Assembly (NCBI RefSeq): GCF_026870175.2
Contig: NZ_CP113977.2
Coordinates: forward strand, 2,666,001 to 2,730,000
Direction: 5' to 3'
From: Flavobacterium aestivum
GTDB lineage: Bacteria; Bacteroidota; Bacteroidia; Flavobacteriales; Flavobacteriaceae
Length of the DNA: 64,000 nt
Numbering within the stretch: the stretch's first letter is position 1; every line of letters begins with the position of its first letter. The notes below the pieces were generated by a model that was not told the DNA's origin, searched no databases, and was given only the letters and a program-made list of their open reading frames with translations. The position numbers were made by a program, and so were the translations under genes. Positions 30,240 through 38,923 of the stretch are shown here, piece by piece.

Positions 30240-31710
30240 CTGTTAATGTTTCTATTAGTTGTGGATAATCGCTAAAAGGCTCTGTAGTCAATAATTTTCT
30301 TTTTGCAATATCACTATTAAAACCTTGTTTTATCCATCCAATAAATAATTCTTTCATCAAGGAAACAATTTCTTCAGATGGTGTTTTTTCAAAAGGGCGT
30401 ACCATACTATCAGGATACTCATTTTCCTTTGCTATAATAATAGGTCCAGGAACTGTTTCTTCAATAATTCTGATTAGTTTTTGAATCTCTTTTTTCTTTT
30501 CCGGAAATTTTGCTATTTGTGCAGCAATAACAGGATGATCCTGGTTGATTCTGAAAAAATAACGTTCGTTTTTTACCACCTCATTCCATACAAATGAAAA
30601 ATCTGTTGATAGGGAACGTTGAATTTGTTTGCCACGATGTCTAAATACTTGCTCAGCTTGAGTCATTGTAGCCATAGCAATTGCTTTAAGACGCTGCCTT
30701 GATGATAGTGGAGGACGGGCTCTGGATTTTTTTATATCAATTTGCCAGTCTTGATCAAGATGATTTGGTAAATCAATCATTATCCTGGCCAATTTATAGT
30801 GTGATTTTTTACGGGTTATGCCAAGCCAGTCAGCAGCAAGAAGTAATCTTTCATTTCTGTAAATGTAAAAACCTTGTAAAGTATCCCAACCACCTCTTTC
30901 TTCATTTTCAATCCAAACATCTTCTTCAAGTTTTGATCTATGAGGTAATACATATGCTTTAACTTTTACAGAACCGTTTTCTAATAATTCTTCAGGGAAA
31001 GGTTGGGTTGCAGCTTCACCTTTCAAAAAAGGATCCCATCCATTGACTTGTATTTCATTGAATATTATTTTTATTTTTCCGGTTTCTAAATATCGATGAA
31101 AGATCATTTCTATATGTCTTTTCACTTTTTCAGCGACATTATAAAATTCATCTTCAGAAATCTCTTTTTTATTAGTTTCAATGATTCGATCTAAATTTTG
31201 CCATACTACAATTGAACCTTCTTCCATATTATTGGTAAGTTCAATATCTTCTTCGTCTGCCATATTAAGAATTGTCCAACCTGCGGTATTAGGATCAGTG
31301 GTATAATCAAGATCCCACCGCCAATAAGTAATGGGAGTATTTTTTTTTCTCGAAAGTACTGTAAAAAGACGACACTGTGAAAATGAAGCAGTTTTAAGAC
31401 CTAATCCGAAACGTCCTAAATCATTGACTTCTCTTTTTATTGAAGGACTTTGGCTTCCAGGTCGCATTGCTTGAATCAATTCGTCTTCATTCATACCTTT
31501 ACCATCATCTCGAAAGCTAACTTTTGAAAGTTTACCATTCCATTTAAAGTCAATCCAAATGTTTTTAGCCCGGGCAAAAATAGCATTGTCAATGATGTCT
31601 GCTGCCGCTGTTTCTGGAGAATATCCAAGATCCCGCAAACTTTCAATCATTGAGCCTGCTGGGGGAACCGCTTCATGCTTTTTTATATTTTCATATTTAT
31701 GTTGAGACAT
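30232..31710 (-). CDS. GHKL (HSP90/MutL/MORC-type) ATPase of the defence operon
   Basis: 492 residues. The Bergerat ATP fold is clear: N-box AADIIDNAIFA (37-47), G1 box FRDDGKGM (66-73) and G2 box GRFGLGLKTASF (99-110). The N-terminal start AVPPAGSMIESLRDLGY is typical of the MORC/MutL-like group found in prokaryotic restriction-modification operons. These ATPases open and close on DNA as nucleotide-driven clamps. No kinase H-box is present, so it is not a sensor kinase. The gene follows the HNH nuclease by 1 bp and its 3' end overlaps the Z1 start by 8 bp, implying translational coupling of the GHKL and Z1 proteins. Function in phage restriction is inferred from the company it keeps. Confidence 0.9.
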   Translation of the reverse strand: MSQHKYENIKKHEAVPPAGSMIESLRDLGYSPETAAADIIDNAIFARAKNIWIDFKWNGKLSKVSFRDDGKGMNEDELIQAMRPGSQSPSIKREVNDLGRFGLGLKTASFSQCRLFTVLSRKKNTPITYWRWDLDYTTDPNTAGWTILNMADEEDIELTNNMEEGSIVVWQNLDRIIETNKKEISEDEFYNVAEKVKRHIEMIFHRYLETGKIKIIFNEIQVNGWDPFLKGEAATQPFPEELLENGSVKVKAYVLPHRSKLEEDVWIENEERGGWDTLQGFYIYRNERLLLAADWLGITRKKSHYKLARIMIDLPNHLDQDWQIDIKKSRARPPLSSRQRLKAIAMATMTQAEQVFRHRGKQIQRSLSTDFSFVWNEVVKNERYFFRINQDHPVIAAQIAKFPEKKKEIQKLIRIIEETVPGPIIIAKENEYPDSMVRPFEKTPSEEIVSLMKELFIGWIKQGFNSDIAKRKLLTTEPFSDYPQLIETLTDE

Positions 31711-31711
31711 A

Positions 31712-32692
31712 TTATGATTGTGTCGTTAGTTTTTGTTTTAGTTCTTCAACAGTGAGAGTAATTCCCTTTTTTCTATGTACCATTCTATGGCAATTAGCAC
31801 ATAAAACAATTAAATTTTTTTTAGGATCAGTAATTCTGATTTTATCATCTTCACCTCCCAGTGGAATTAAATGATGTACTTCAATAAAACCTTCTCCCCA
31901 ACTACCATAAGTTTTGCCAAAATTAAATGTACATACTTTGCATGTAGTGCCATGTATATTAATGGCTTTTTCTCTTAGTTTTATGTTTCTTTCTGCTTTT
32001 TTTGAAATATAGACCTTTTTTTTTCCTTCAGTATAACTTTCTTCTTCATCTTCTTCTTCTCCGAGTATTGTACCCTCGATATTTACATTACTATACTGTA
32101 CAAATCTTACATAGCTTTGAAAAGCACTTCTTAAGTCACGCCTTTTCTTGCTATCTATTCCGTCATAAAGGCTATTTTCAATTTTTTTTAATTCATTTAA
32201 ATCAATTAATTCATATAAACTTAAGCCTTCTATATTAATAGAAAATTCTTTTAAAATAATATGATCAATCTGATTGGCATAAATCGAAATTGTTCCTTTT
32301 TGATATGGTATGCCATTTGGCTTTCCATTTTTTTCAAGCCAATTTGTAAATAAAGCTTTTCTTTGATTGATTATGCTGCTTTTTAAATTACTGGCTATTA
32401 TTTGTAATTCTTTTTTATTCTGATAAAATTCTTGCCATATACTTTCTTCAAGTTGGCTTCCTCCAATCATTCCTTTTCCTTCAAAATTAGGATCGATTCT
32501 TTTAAAGTTGGCAAATTTCAAAGAAACACTACTAGCACTTCGAGAAAATCCATTTCCTTCATTTTTCAAGCTTAACAGATTACTCAATGCTTTGATTTTC
32601 GGATGAGTTCCATGCATTAGTCCATAATCTATTTTAAAATATAGATCAAGTGCAAGTATGAGTTCTTCTCTATTCCAAGGAGGGTTTCTCAT
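31712..32692 (-). CDS. HNH endonuclease (defence operon)
   Basis: 326 residues. The C-terminal 85 residues hold an HNH/McrA-type nuclease: CKVC, then EVHHLIPLGG with the catalytic His pair, NLIVLCANCHRMVH with the second CxxC and the metal-binding His. The N-terminus (MRNPPWNREELILALDLYF) is the helical domain commonly placed before such HNH modules in predicted type II-like or methylation-dependent nucleases. The stop is immediately before the start of the methyltransferase gene and the GHKL ATPase follows by 1 bp. It is the most obvious DNA-cutting subunit in the operon. Whether it cuts unmodified or modified DNA cannot be read from the sequence. Confidence 0.88.
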   Translation of the reverse strand: MRNPPWNREELILALDLYFKIDYGLMHGTHPKIKALSNLLSLKNEGNGFSRSASSVSLKFANFKRIDPNFEGKGMIGGSQLEESIWQEFYQNKKELQIIASNLKSSIINQRKALFTNWLEKNGKPNGIPYQKGTISIYANQIDHIILKEFSINIEGLSLYELIDLNELKKIENSLYDGIDSKKRRDLRSAFQSYVRFVQYSNVNIEGTILGEEEDEEESYTEGKKKVYISKKAERNIKLREKAINIHGTTCKVCTFNFGKTYGSWGEGFIEVHHLIPLGGEDDKIRITDPKKNLIVLCANCHRMVHRKKGITLTVEELKQKLTTQS

Positions 32693-33748
32693 TTATTTAT
32701 CTTGAATTCTACATTTCACAAAAAGATAGTGCAGTAATGCATATCCTGTATTCACACTGAGGGCATTGCCCGCTTGTCTATATAATTGATGCCCGCTTAC
32801 TCCAGCTTCAACAGCATTATCATAAAACTCTTTATTGAATCCCTGTAATTTTAATGCTTCCCAAGGAGTTAGCTTTCTTACAGGTTTTTTGAACAAAATT
32901 TCTTTTGGGGTATCTTTATGAGAATGATTGTTTAAAATAAAATCATCAGAGTAGTAATTATCTTGACATGCTCTATGCATTTTTACCATCGTTGCTGTGA
33001 GTGTTCTTGCAACATCTAAATCTATCTGTGATTTACTTTTAAAATTTTTTGATCCATCTGCTAAAATAGTATGCTTAATTTTTTCAGAAAGATAATACTT
33101 ATCATCAACTTTTTTGTCTAATATTTCTAATACATTTTCATACATATTCAATGAATGACCATTTATATTCATGAAATTATCGATAATATTATTTTCAGTA
33201 AGATTAATTGAAAGCTCTTTTTTACTACAAACAAAAAAAACTCGTGCTCTTTTTTGAGGTAAACCGAAATTTTGAGAATCTAGAACTACGTAATTAACAT
33301 ATTTATATTCATGCTCTTTGAAAAAATTAAGTATTTTATTTAAAGTTTCACCTTTATTGTGTTTAAGAATATTTCGAACATTTTCTAAAACAACAAACTC
33401 TGGATTTTTTTGAGCTAATAATTCATGAATACTGAATAATATTTTTCCCCTTTCATCTTCTAATCCCAGTTGCTTACCTAAAAGACTAAATGCTTGACAA
33501 GGAAATCCTCCCAATAATAAATCGAAATTAGACATTTGTTGTATTTTTTCTCTCTCGGAAGTAAATTCAACAATATTACCCATTCTGGCTTCTCCATTTA
33601 AATTGTAGTTATTTCCATATGTTTTTAAAGCAAATGGGTCTATTTCAGAAAAAGCTGTACAATGCATATCAATATTTGAATCATATGATAGTAGTTCAGC
33701 AGCTTTTCTAAAACCTCCAATTCCTGAGAAGAGTTCTATATATCTCAT
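32693..33748 (-). CDS. DNA (cytosine-5)-methyltransferase 1
   Basis: 351 residues, compact C5-methyltransferase with the motifs in normal order: I ELFSGIGGFRKA (5-16), IV GGFPCQAFS with nucleophile Cys84, VI VVLENVRN, VIII QKRARVFFVC, and IX-X HQLYRQAGNALSVNTGYAL. The target-recognition region (about 190-280) is short. It transfers a methyl group from S-adenosylmethionine to C5 of cytosine in a specific site and so would mark host DNA as self. The gene overlaps the second methyltransferase by 4 bp (start inside the stop of the previous gene) and abuts the HNH gene. Confidence 0.95.
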   Translation of the reverse strand: MRYIELFSGIGGFRKAAELLSYDSNIDMHCTAFSEIDPFALKTYGNNYNLNGEARMGNIVEFTSEREKIQQMSNFDLLLGGFPCQAFSLLGKQLGLEDERGKILFSIHELLAQKNPEFVVLENVRNILKHNKGETLNKILNFFKEHEYKYVNYVVLDSQNFGLPQKRARVFFVCSKKELSINLTENNIIDNFMNINGHSLNMYENVLEILDKKVDDKYYLSEKIKHTILADGSKNFKSKSQIDLDVARTLTATMVKMHRACQDNYYSDDFILNNHSHKDTPKEILFKKPVRKLTPWEALKLQGFNKEFYDNAVEAGVSGHQLYRQAGNALSVNTGYALLHYLFVKCRIQDK

Positions 33749-35175
33749 TGTATAAAATGTTTTATTTCTTTGGCAATAACTTCAGCAAGTTTTACTGGAA
33801 CCGCATTACCAATTTGTTTGTACCAACTATTAAGTCCTCCTCTGAAAATATAATCATCAGGGAATGTTTGTATTCTTGCAGCCTCTCTTGGACTTAGCCC
33901 ACGGGATTGCTCAGGATGAATATACATGTGACAATCATATTTCATATGAGAAGTTATAGTTTTTGATACCTCGTTTCTTTTTAGTTTGTAATATTTATCC
34001 TTAAAAATATGTTTCCTATTTTTGTATACTAGGATGTCTTGAATACTTTCGTGTAAAGAATTTTCACCTTCAGGAAGACGTCGAAAAATCTCAAGATCGT
34101 TTTCATTATTGTAACGAGATCTATGATTCCATAAATAGTTTATTTCTCGATTTTTATTTAGTTCTTTTAAGAAATCATTCTGCTCAAGAACTATTTTGCG
34201 TAGATTGTATCCATTTTTTTCACTTTCATATTCGGCATTAAGTTTTAATGGATTTGTCCCTATTTCCGGTAATCCAAATAAGGCATCTTGGAGTTTGTAA
34301 AAATTTTCTGTTTTTTGTTTTGCTAACAAGCCAGCCCTAATTTGTTCAATGCTAAGAAAATTTTTGCCACCTATAAGTATATATCTTATGCGGCTCTGGG
34401 GAATTCCAAAATTTTGTGCATCAAGTATTAAAGGGTTGTAAGAGTATTCTTCTTTCGTGGCTGTTCTAATATCTTCTTCAATTTGATTTTCGACTTTTTT
34501 CATTCCCCTCACATTTTCCATTATAAAAAAATCAGGTTTTATGATTCCGAGTAATTTTACAAATTGTTTATAAAGAATATTTCTCTTGTCTTCAATGAAA
34601 CTTTTTTGAAGACTTGTTTCATCTATTTCAAAATTTTGTCTATTTGCAGTTGAAAAACCCTGGCATGGTGGGCCGCCAGCTATTAATTTTACACCTTTAA
34701 ATAGATGTAAATACTGATCTATGTTATCAACGAGTTCTTTGATATCTCCATTGAAAAATCTGTCTAATATTAGATCATGATTGAAATAATAAGTTTCAAG
34801 TGCATCTAAATAAATGTCATTAACAAAAGCAGGAACAAAACCAGCATTTGTAAGTCCTTGACTTAACCCTCCCGCACCACTGAAAAAATCTGCAAATAAA
34901 AAATCTGAAGTAGGCTCCTGTTTGAGTTCAGGAAGATATTTTTTCAATACTGAATGCTTTTTTGCATTGTTTTTACGTAACGTATAATATAATCCATTTA
35001 AATTTTTAAATAATTCTTTTTCAAGAAAGTTTTCATATTCTTTAGGAATTTCCAACCGCTCAGTTTCTTCTACAACAATATTTTCTTCTGCAAGAATTTT
35101 CAGAATTTCATTCATTAAATTCTGTGATTTTTTTTTAAATGTCTTTTTGTGATATTTGTAGTAAAATTCTAGCAT
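33745..35175 (-). CDS. DNA (cytosine-5)-methyltransferase 2
   Basis: 476 residues. Residues 1-90 are an extra charged N-terminal region, followed by motif I FADFFSGAGGLSQGL (about 94-108), motif IV GGPPCQGFSTANR with nucleophile Cys171, MENVRGM, QSRIRYILIG and YKQIGNAVPVKLAEVIAKEI at the end. All catalytic motifs are present. It differs strongly from the other methyltransferase, so the two probably recognise different sites or different strands of an asymmetric site. It overlaps vsr by 7 bp and methyltransferase 1 by 4 bp. Being directly coupled to vsr, it is the one most likely to create the T:G mismatch hot spots that Vsr repairs. Confidence 0.95.
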   Translation of the reverse strand: MLEFYYKYHKKTFKKKSQNLMNEILKILAEENIVVEETERLEIPKEYENFLEKELFKNLNGLYYTLRKNNAKKHSVLKKYLPELKQEPTSDFLFADFFSGAGGLSQGLTNAGFVPAFVNDIYLDALETYYFNHDLILDRFFNGDIKELVDNIDQYLHLFKGVKLIAGGPPCQGFSTANRQNFEIDETSLQKSFIEDKRNILYKQFVKLLGIIKPDFFIMENVRGMKKVENQIEEDIRTATKEEYSYNPLILDAQNFGIPQSRIRYILIGGKNFLSIEQIRAGLLAKQKTENFYKLQDALFGLPEIGTNPLKLNAEYESEKNGYNLRKIVLEQNDFLKELNKNREINYLWNHRSRYNNENDLEIFRRLPEGENSLHESIQDILVYKNRKHIFKDKYYKLKRNEVSKTITSHMKYDCHMYIHPEQSRGLSPREAARIQTFPDDYIFRGGLNSWYKQIGNAVPVKLAEVIAKEIKHFIQ

Positions 35176-35591
35176 TTTATTTTTAATTTTTCAATAATGT
35201 TGTATAAGGTGATCTCTTTTATTAAAGGTTTTAGTTCACATTCCCAAATTGTTATAACATTCCAGTCAATATTCATTAATTTTTTTTTATTTTCTATATC
35301 TTTTTCAATATTTCGATTGATTTTCTCTAGCCACCAGTCAGTTCTTGTTTTTGGTATCACAAAATATTTACAGTCTTTATGTCCATGCCAGAAACATCCA
35401 TTTACAAATATGACAGTTTTATATTTTGGAAGTACTATGTCGGGAGTGCCAGGGAGTTTTTTGTCATGCAGTCTAAATCTAAGTCCTTTTGAAAAAATAA
35501 ATTTCCGTACAAGTATCTCAGGTTTTGTATTTTTATTCCTGATCTTGCTCATGTTATAACTCCTTGTATATTTGGAATGTACATCAGTCAT
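35169..35591 (-). CDS. vsr: Very short patch repair endonuclease (Vsr)
   Basis: 140 residues, the normal Vsr length. The family pattern is intact: TRSYNMSKIRNKNTKPE at the N-terminus, LPGTPDIVLPKYKTVIFVNG with the catalytic Asp, CFWHGHKDC and the zinc ligands, and VITIWECEL at the end. Vsr nicks next to T:G mismatches that arise when 5-methylcytosine deaminates, which protects a host carrying a cytosine methyltransferase from mutation. It is the first gene of the eight-gene operon and overlaps methyltransferase 2 by 7 bp. Confidence 0.94.
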   Translation of the reverse strand: MTDVHSKYTRSYNMSKIRNKNTKPEILVRKFIFSKGLRFRLHDKKLPGTPDIVLPKYKTVIFVNGCFWHGHKDCKYFVIPKTRTDWWLEKINRNIEKDIENKKKLMNIDWNVITIWECELKPLIKEITLYNIIEKLKIKC

Positions 35592-35895
35592 TAACTTTTT
35601 TTTAAAGTTATTATTATATTTTATCTCGCCTGTTTATTTGTATTTTATAAATGTTTTTATGCTTGCAATATAATCAAACTTTAGTAATCTAAAAAATAGT
35701 GTAATTTCTTTAAAATACAAATTGTTTTTTAGGATTTGATGTATAAGTAATTAAGCTGATTGGTAATAATGATTTTAGTCACTTTGAAGAATATTTATAA
35801 TTCTTTAAAAAGTCAAAATAATCTTTTATAGCTATGTGTTTTTGTGTTGATCCAATAAGATTTGACGAATAATTTAGAATATTATCAAAAAACAA
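35592..35895. other. Gene-free region with the presumed promoter of the defence operon
   Basis: About 300 bp of AT-rich DNA between vsr and the second tRNA-Ser terminator. I found no coding frame and no confident TAnnTTTG box on the minus strand, though the operon promoter must lie here. Confidence 0.5.
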
Positions 35896-35923
35896 AAAAC
35901 CCGAAAATTTCTTTTCGGGTTTT
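35896..35923 (-). terminator. Intrinsic terminator of tRNA-Ser copy 2
   Basis: A 12-bp perfect stem (AAAACCCGAAAA / TTTTCGGGTTTT) with loop TTTC and a minus-strand T-tract. It is homologous to the terminator at 10004-10029 with small changes. Confidence 0.86.
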
Positions 35924-35928
35924 AAATA

Positions 35929-36057
35929 CTTGCGGAGAAAGAGGGATTCGAACCCCCGGACCTGTTACAGTCAACAGTTTTCAAGACTGCCGCATTCGAC
36001 CGCTCTGCCATTTCTCCAGTATGTCGCTTTCATTAGCTGATTGCGGGTGCAAATATA
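35929..36057 (-). repeat. Right 129-bp direct repeat containing a complete tRNA-Ser unit
   Basis: Same orientation and almost identical to 10035-10163. It ends at the -7 promoter box (plus-strand CAAATATA, 36050-36057). Together the two copies bracket the accessory segment with the siderophore and defence operons. Confidence 0.93.
35933..36017 (-). tRNA. tRNA-Ser(UGA), copy 2
   Basis: 85 nt, identical to the gene at 10039-10123: acceptor GGAGAAA/TTTCTCC, anticodon TGA in CTTGAAA, long variable arm, GGTTCGAATCC T-loop. Its own terminator and -7 box are kept, so it should be functional. Confidence 0.96.
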
Positions 36058-36272
36058 GTGAGCTTTTTTGGTTTAAAAAAAACTATTTTAGGAAAAAAAT
36101 CATCTTTTTTTGATATGAATTTTTAATGATTTCATTTACTTGGTTTTAGGTTTGAAATAGTTGTAAAAAAAGTTTTTGGTAACGATGTGAATTGAGATTG
36201 TTATGTGGTAATTGGCAAAAAGTGATTAGGAATTAGCATTGGTTTGGTGTTTACGTCTTAGCAGAAATAAAA

Positions 36273-36303
36273 AAATCCTTAAGAATATAATTCATAAGGA
36301 TTT
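36273..36303 (-). terminator. Terminator after ribB
   Basis: AAATCCTTA pairs with TAAGGATTT around a 13-nt loop, with a T-rich run on the minus-strand 3' side. It sits 28 bp beyond the ribB stop. Confidence 0.78.
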
Positions 36304-36330
36304 CTATACTAACTAGTAATTTCTACTAAT

Positions 36331-37464
36331 TTAATATTTCACAAATTCTTTTATTTCCAAGCCGTATCCAATCATTCCAACACGTTTGGTTTGTTCAGTA
36401 TTAGACAATAAACGAATTTTTGAGATGTCAAGATCGTGCAAAATTTGGGCTCCAATACCAAAATCTTTATTATCCATCTTGATTTGTGGGGCTTTGAATT
36501 CGCCTTTGGTCTGTAATTCTTTTAATTCTACAATACGGTTTAGTAAATCTACAGATTGTAATTCTTGATTGATAAACAATACGGCGCCTTTGCCTTCATC
36601 GTTAATCATTTTAAACATATCATCCAGTTTTTTATGAGCATCGTTGGTTAATGTTCCTAAAATGTCATTATTAACTGATGTTGAATTGATTCGGGTTAAT
36701 ACTGCTTCACCTAAATTCCAGGTTCCTTTTGTTAAAGCGATATGGACTTGCTTATTTGTGGTTTGCAAATACGCTCTTAGTCTAAAGGTTCCAAAACGAG
36801 TTTCGATATCAAAATCTTCTTTCTTAACAATCAGACTGTCGTGTTGCATTCTATAAGCAACCAGTGCTTCGATGGAAACCAATTTCAAATCGAATTTTTT
36901 AGCCACTTTTACCAATTGTGGTAAACGAGCCATGCTACCATCTTCATTCATGATTTCAACAATCACACCAGCTGGTTTGAATCCTGCCAATCTTGCAAAA
37001 TCAATAGCAGCTTCAGTATGTCCTGTTCTTCTCAAAACACCCCCTTGTTTAGCAATTAATGGGAATATGTGTCCAGGACGTGCCAAATCATGTGGTTTAG
37101 TGTTAGAATCTACCAAGGAAAGTATCGTTTTGGCTCTGTCTGCGGCCGATATTCCTGTAGTTACACCATTGCCTCTTAAATCTACTGAAACGGTAAAAGC
37201 AGTCTCCATAGGATCGGTATTGTTGCTTACCATAACATGTAATCCGAGTTCTTTACAACGACTTTCTGTTAAGGGAGCGCAAATTAATCCACGACCGTGA
37301 GTGGCCATAAAGTTGATCATTTCGGGAGTTACTTTCTCGGCAGCAGCTAGAAAATCACCTTCGTTTTCACGATCTTCATCATCAACTACAATAATTACTT
37401 TGCCTTGACGAATGTCTTCTATGGCTTCTTCTATAGTGTTGAGTTGTATTTTTGAGGTTGGCAT
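36331..37464 (-). CDS. ribB: 3,4-dihydroxy-2-butanone 4-phosphate synthase with degenerate GTP cyclohydrolase II domain
   Basis: 377 residues. The N-terminal 200 residues are a complete RibB domain (VVDDEDRENEGDFLAAAEKV, THGRGLICAPLT, RTGHTEAAIDFARLAG), which makes the four-carbon unit of riboflavin from ribulose 5-phosphate. Residues 210-377 align with GTP cyclohydrolase II to the end (DFGIGAQILHDLDISKIRLL), but the zinc site is gone: the RVHSEC and CDCG cysteines are replaced by RINSTS and NDAH-like residues. The protein is therefore likely to be RibB-active only, with a RibA-like tail kept for structure or regulation (a RibBX-type protein). It follows the LptF/G gene by 4 bp, so no FMN riboswitch separates them. 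Confidence 0.9.
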   Translation of the reverse strand: MPTSKIQLNTIEEAIEDIRQGKVIIVVDDEDRENEGDFLAAAEKVTPEMINFMATHGRGLICAPLTESRCKELGLHVMVSNNTDPMETAFTVSVDLRGNGVTTGISAADRAKTILSLVDSNTKPHDLARPGHIFPLIAKQGGVLRRTGHTEAAIDFARLAGFKPAGVIVEIMNEDGSMARLPQLVKVAKKFDLKLVSIEALVAYRMQHDSLIVKKEDFDIETRFGTFRLRAYLQTTNKQVHIALTKGTWNLGEAVLTRINSTSVNNDILGTLTNDAHKKLDDMFKMINDEGKGAVLFINQELQSVDLLNRIVELKELQTKGEFKAPQIKMDNKDFGIGAQILHDLDISKIRLLSNTEQTKRVGMIGYGLEIKEFVKY

Positions 37465-37468
37465 CTGA

Positions 37469-38917
37469 TTATTTATTTTGAGATGGAATTATTTTTTGAA
37501 AAAAATTTTGAAATACTTTTTGAATAGGAGTCAGAATGACATCTATATTGATTAAACCAATATCATTTGTTGCACGATAGGTCAATAAAACTGCTAATGG
37601 TGTAAGGATCATAGAAGACATCCAGGATCCAAAAAATGGAGTCATTCCATCTTCTTGCGCAATTCTTTTTCCAAATGTATTTATAAAGTGAAAAGATATA
37701 AAGATTAAAACCGCAAAAACTATAGGAAGTCCTAATCCACCTTTTCGAATAATGGCACCCAGTGGCGCTCCAATAAAAAACATTAGGAAGCAAGCGTAAA
37801 CAATAACAAACTTATCGTACAATGACGAAAGATGTATGTTTATATTTTTCTTTTTGGCGTCAAGCTCTGTTTTAGTAGCATCAATAGAGTATAAGTTACT
37901 CTCTGCATTACTAGAAGCAGTGCTTAATATTTCGGCTTTTTGCTTATTGTTAAATAAAGACAACAGGTCTTTTACCAAAGGTTTATTTTTTTGAGGTGCT
38001 TTAGCCTTATTATCAGTCAAGTTACCAAGTCTTGTTGCACTATTTTCTGTAAAAGAAACAATATCCGTATTTCTGTTTTTGGTTAGTGAATCTAAGGTGT
38101 ATCTTAAATCACTAACATTTAACATGTTATTGGTGTTTGATACACTTTCGTCTTTGGTATCTACTTTATTCAAATCGGATAAATCGATATTGATACAGTA
38201 TTTTTTAAAGGAACTTTTGGCAAAAGGTAGTTTGTCGCGATCCTCATACTTTTTAGGAACAATATCTTGATAATAATAACCATCATTCAAAACCAATTGA
38301 AGAATGCTTCTTTTGTTACTACTAATCAGTTCTCCGTCTTTGGCTCTAATAACCGTTTTGCTACCGTCACCATTTTTGGATTTTTCATGTATAGTAATTC
38401 CAGTAAGGTGATTGCCGTTTTCTCCTGTCTTTTTATTTACCTTGATGTTATAAAGCCCCACATCGCTAAATTGCCCTTCGGTAATAGCAAGTGCTGGTTT
38501 GGCCTGAGCAATGTTTTTCCTGAAATTGATAAATCTAAATTCAGCATAAGGGATAACATTATTGGCAAATAAGAAGGCAATAATACTTAAAATTGCGATA
38601 GAAATGGTTAAACTCCTCATCGCTCTTTGCAACGAAATACCAGAAGATTTCATGGCGGCGAATTCATAATGTTCGGATAAGTTTCCAAAAGACATTATCG
38701 AGGCTAATAAGATAGAGAGGGGAAGAACCAACGGTATAATTCTTGGCATCGAAAAAGCCAAAAATTTAATAACCATTACAAAGTCTAAATCTTTCCCTGC
38801 CAATTCGGCAATAAATAGCCAAACGGTTTGCAGTATGAATACAAAAAAAAGAATTACAAATACCGTGGCAAATGTACCTAAGAATGTTTTTAATAAGTAT
38901 TTATCTAGAATTTTCAC
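37469..38917 (-). CDS. LptF/LptG-family permease (YjgP/YjgQ)
   Basis: 482 residues. It has three N-terminal transmembrane helices with the family signature (KILDKYLLKTFLGTF, ISIAIL, and FGNLSEHYEFAAMKSSGIS), a periplasmic beta-jellyroll middle with an insert rich in Ser, Asn and Lys (about 250-340), and three C-terminal helices (GAPLGAIIRKGGLGLP, HFINTFGKR). LptF/G proteins form the inner-membrane part of the lipopolysaccharide extraction pump. The gene lies 6 bp downstream of lolA and 4 bp upstream of ribB on the same strand, a gene order common in Flavobacteriaceae. Which of LptF or LptG it represents cannot be decided here. Confidence 0.9.
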   Translation of the reverse strand: MKILDKYLLKTFLGTFATVFVILFFVFILQTVWLFIAELAGKDLDFVMVIKFLAFSMPRIIPLVLPLSILLASIMSFGNLSEHYEFAAMKSSGISLQRAMRSLTISIAILSIIAFLFANNVIPYAEFRFINFRKNIAQAKPALAITEGQFSDVGLYNIKVNKKTGENGNHLTGITIHEKSKNGDGSKTVIRAKDGELISSNKRSILQLVLNDGYYYQDIVPKKYEDRDKLPFAKSSFKKYCINIDLSDLNKVDTKDESVSNTNNMLNVSDLRYTLDSLTKNRNTDIVSFTENSATRLGNLTDNKAKAPQKNKPLVKDLLSLFNNKQKAEILSTASSNAESNLYSIDATKTELDAKKKNINIHLSSLYDKFVIVYACFLMFFIGAPLGAIIRKGGLGLPIVFAVLIFISFHFINTFGKRIAQEDGMTPFFGSWMSSMILTPLAVLLTYRATNDIGLINIDVILTPIQKVFQNFFQKIIPSQNK

Positions 38918-38923
38918 TAATAA

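Noticed and set aside
10035..36057. Classical integrase-type genomic island with att sites
   Set aside because: No integrase gene is visible and the repeat covers the whole tRNA unit with its -7 box, which does not fit a normal att core. I kept only the direct-repeat observation.
37465..37468. FMN riboswitch before ribB
   Set aside because: Only 4 bp separate ribB from the upstream gene, so there is no room for one here.
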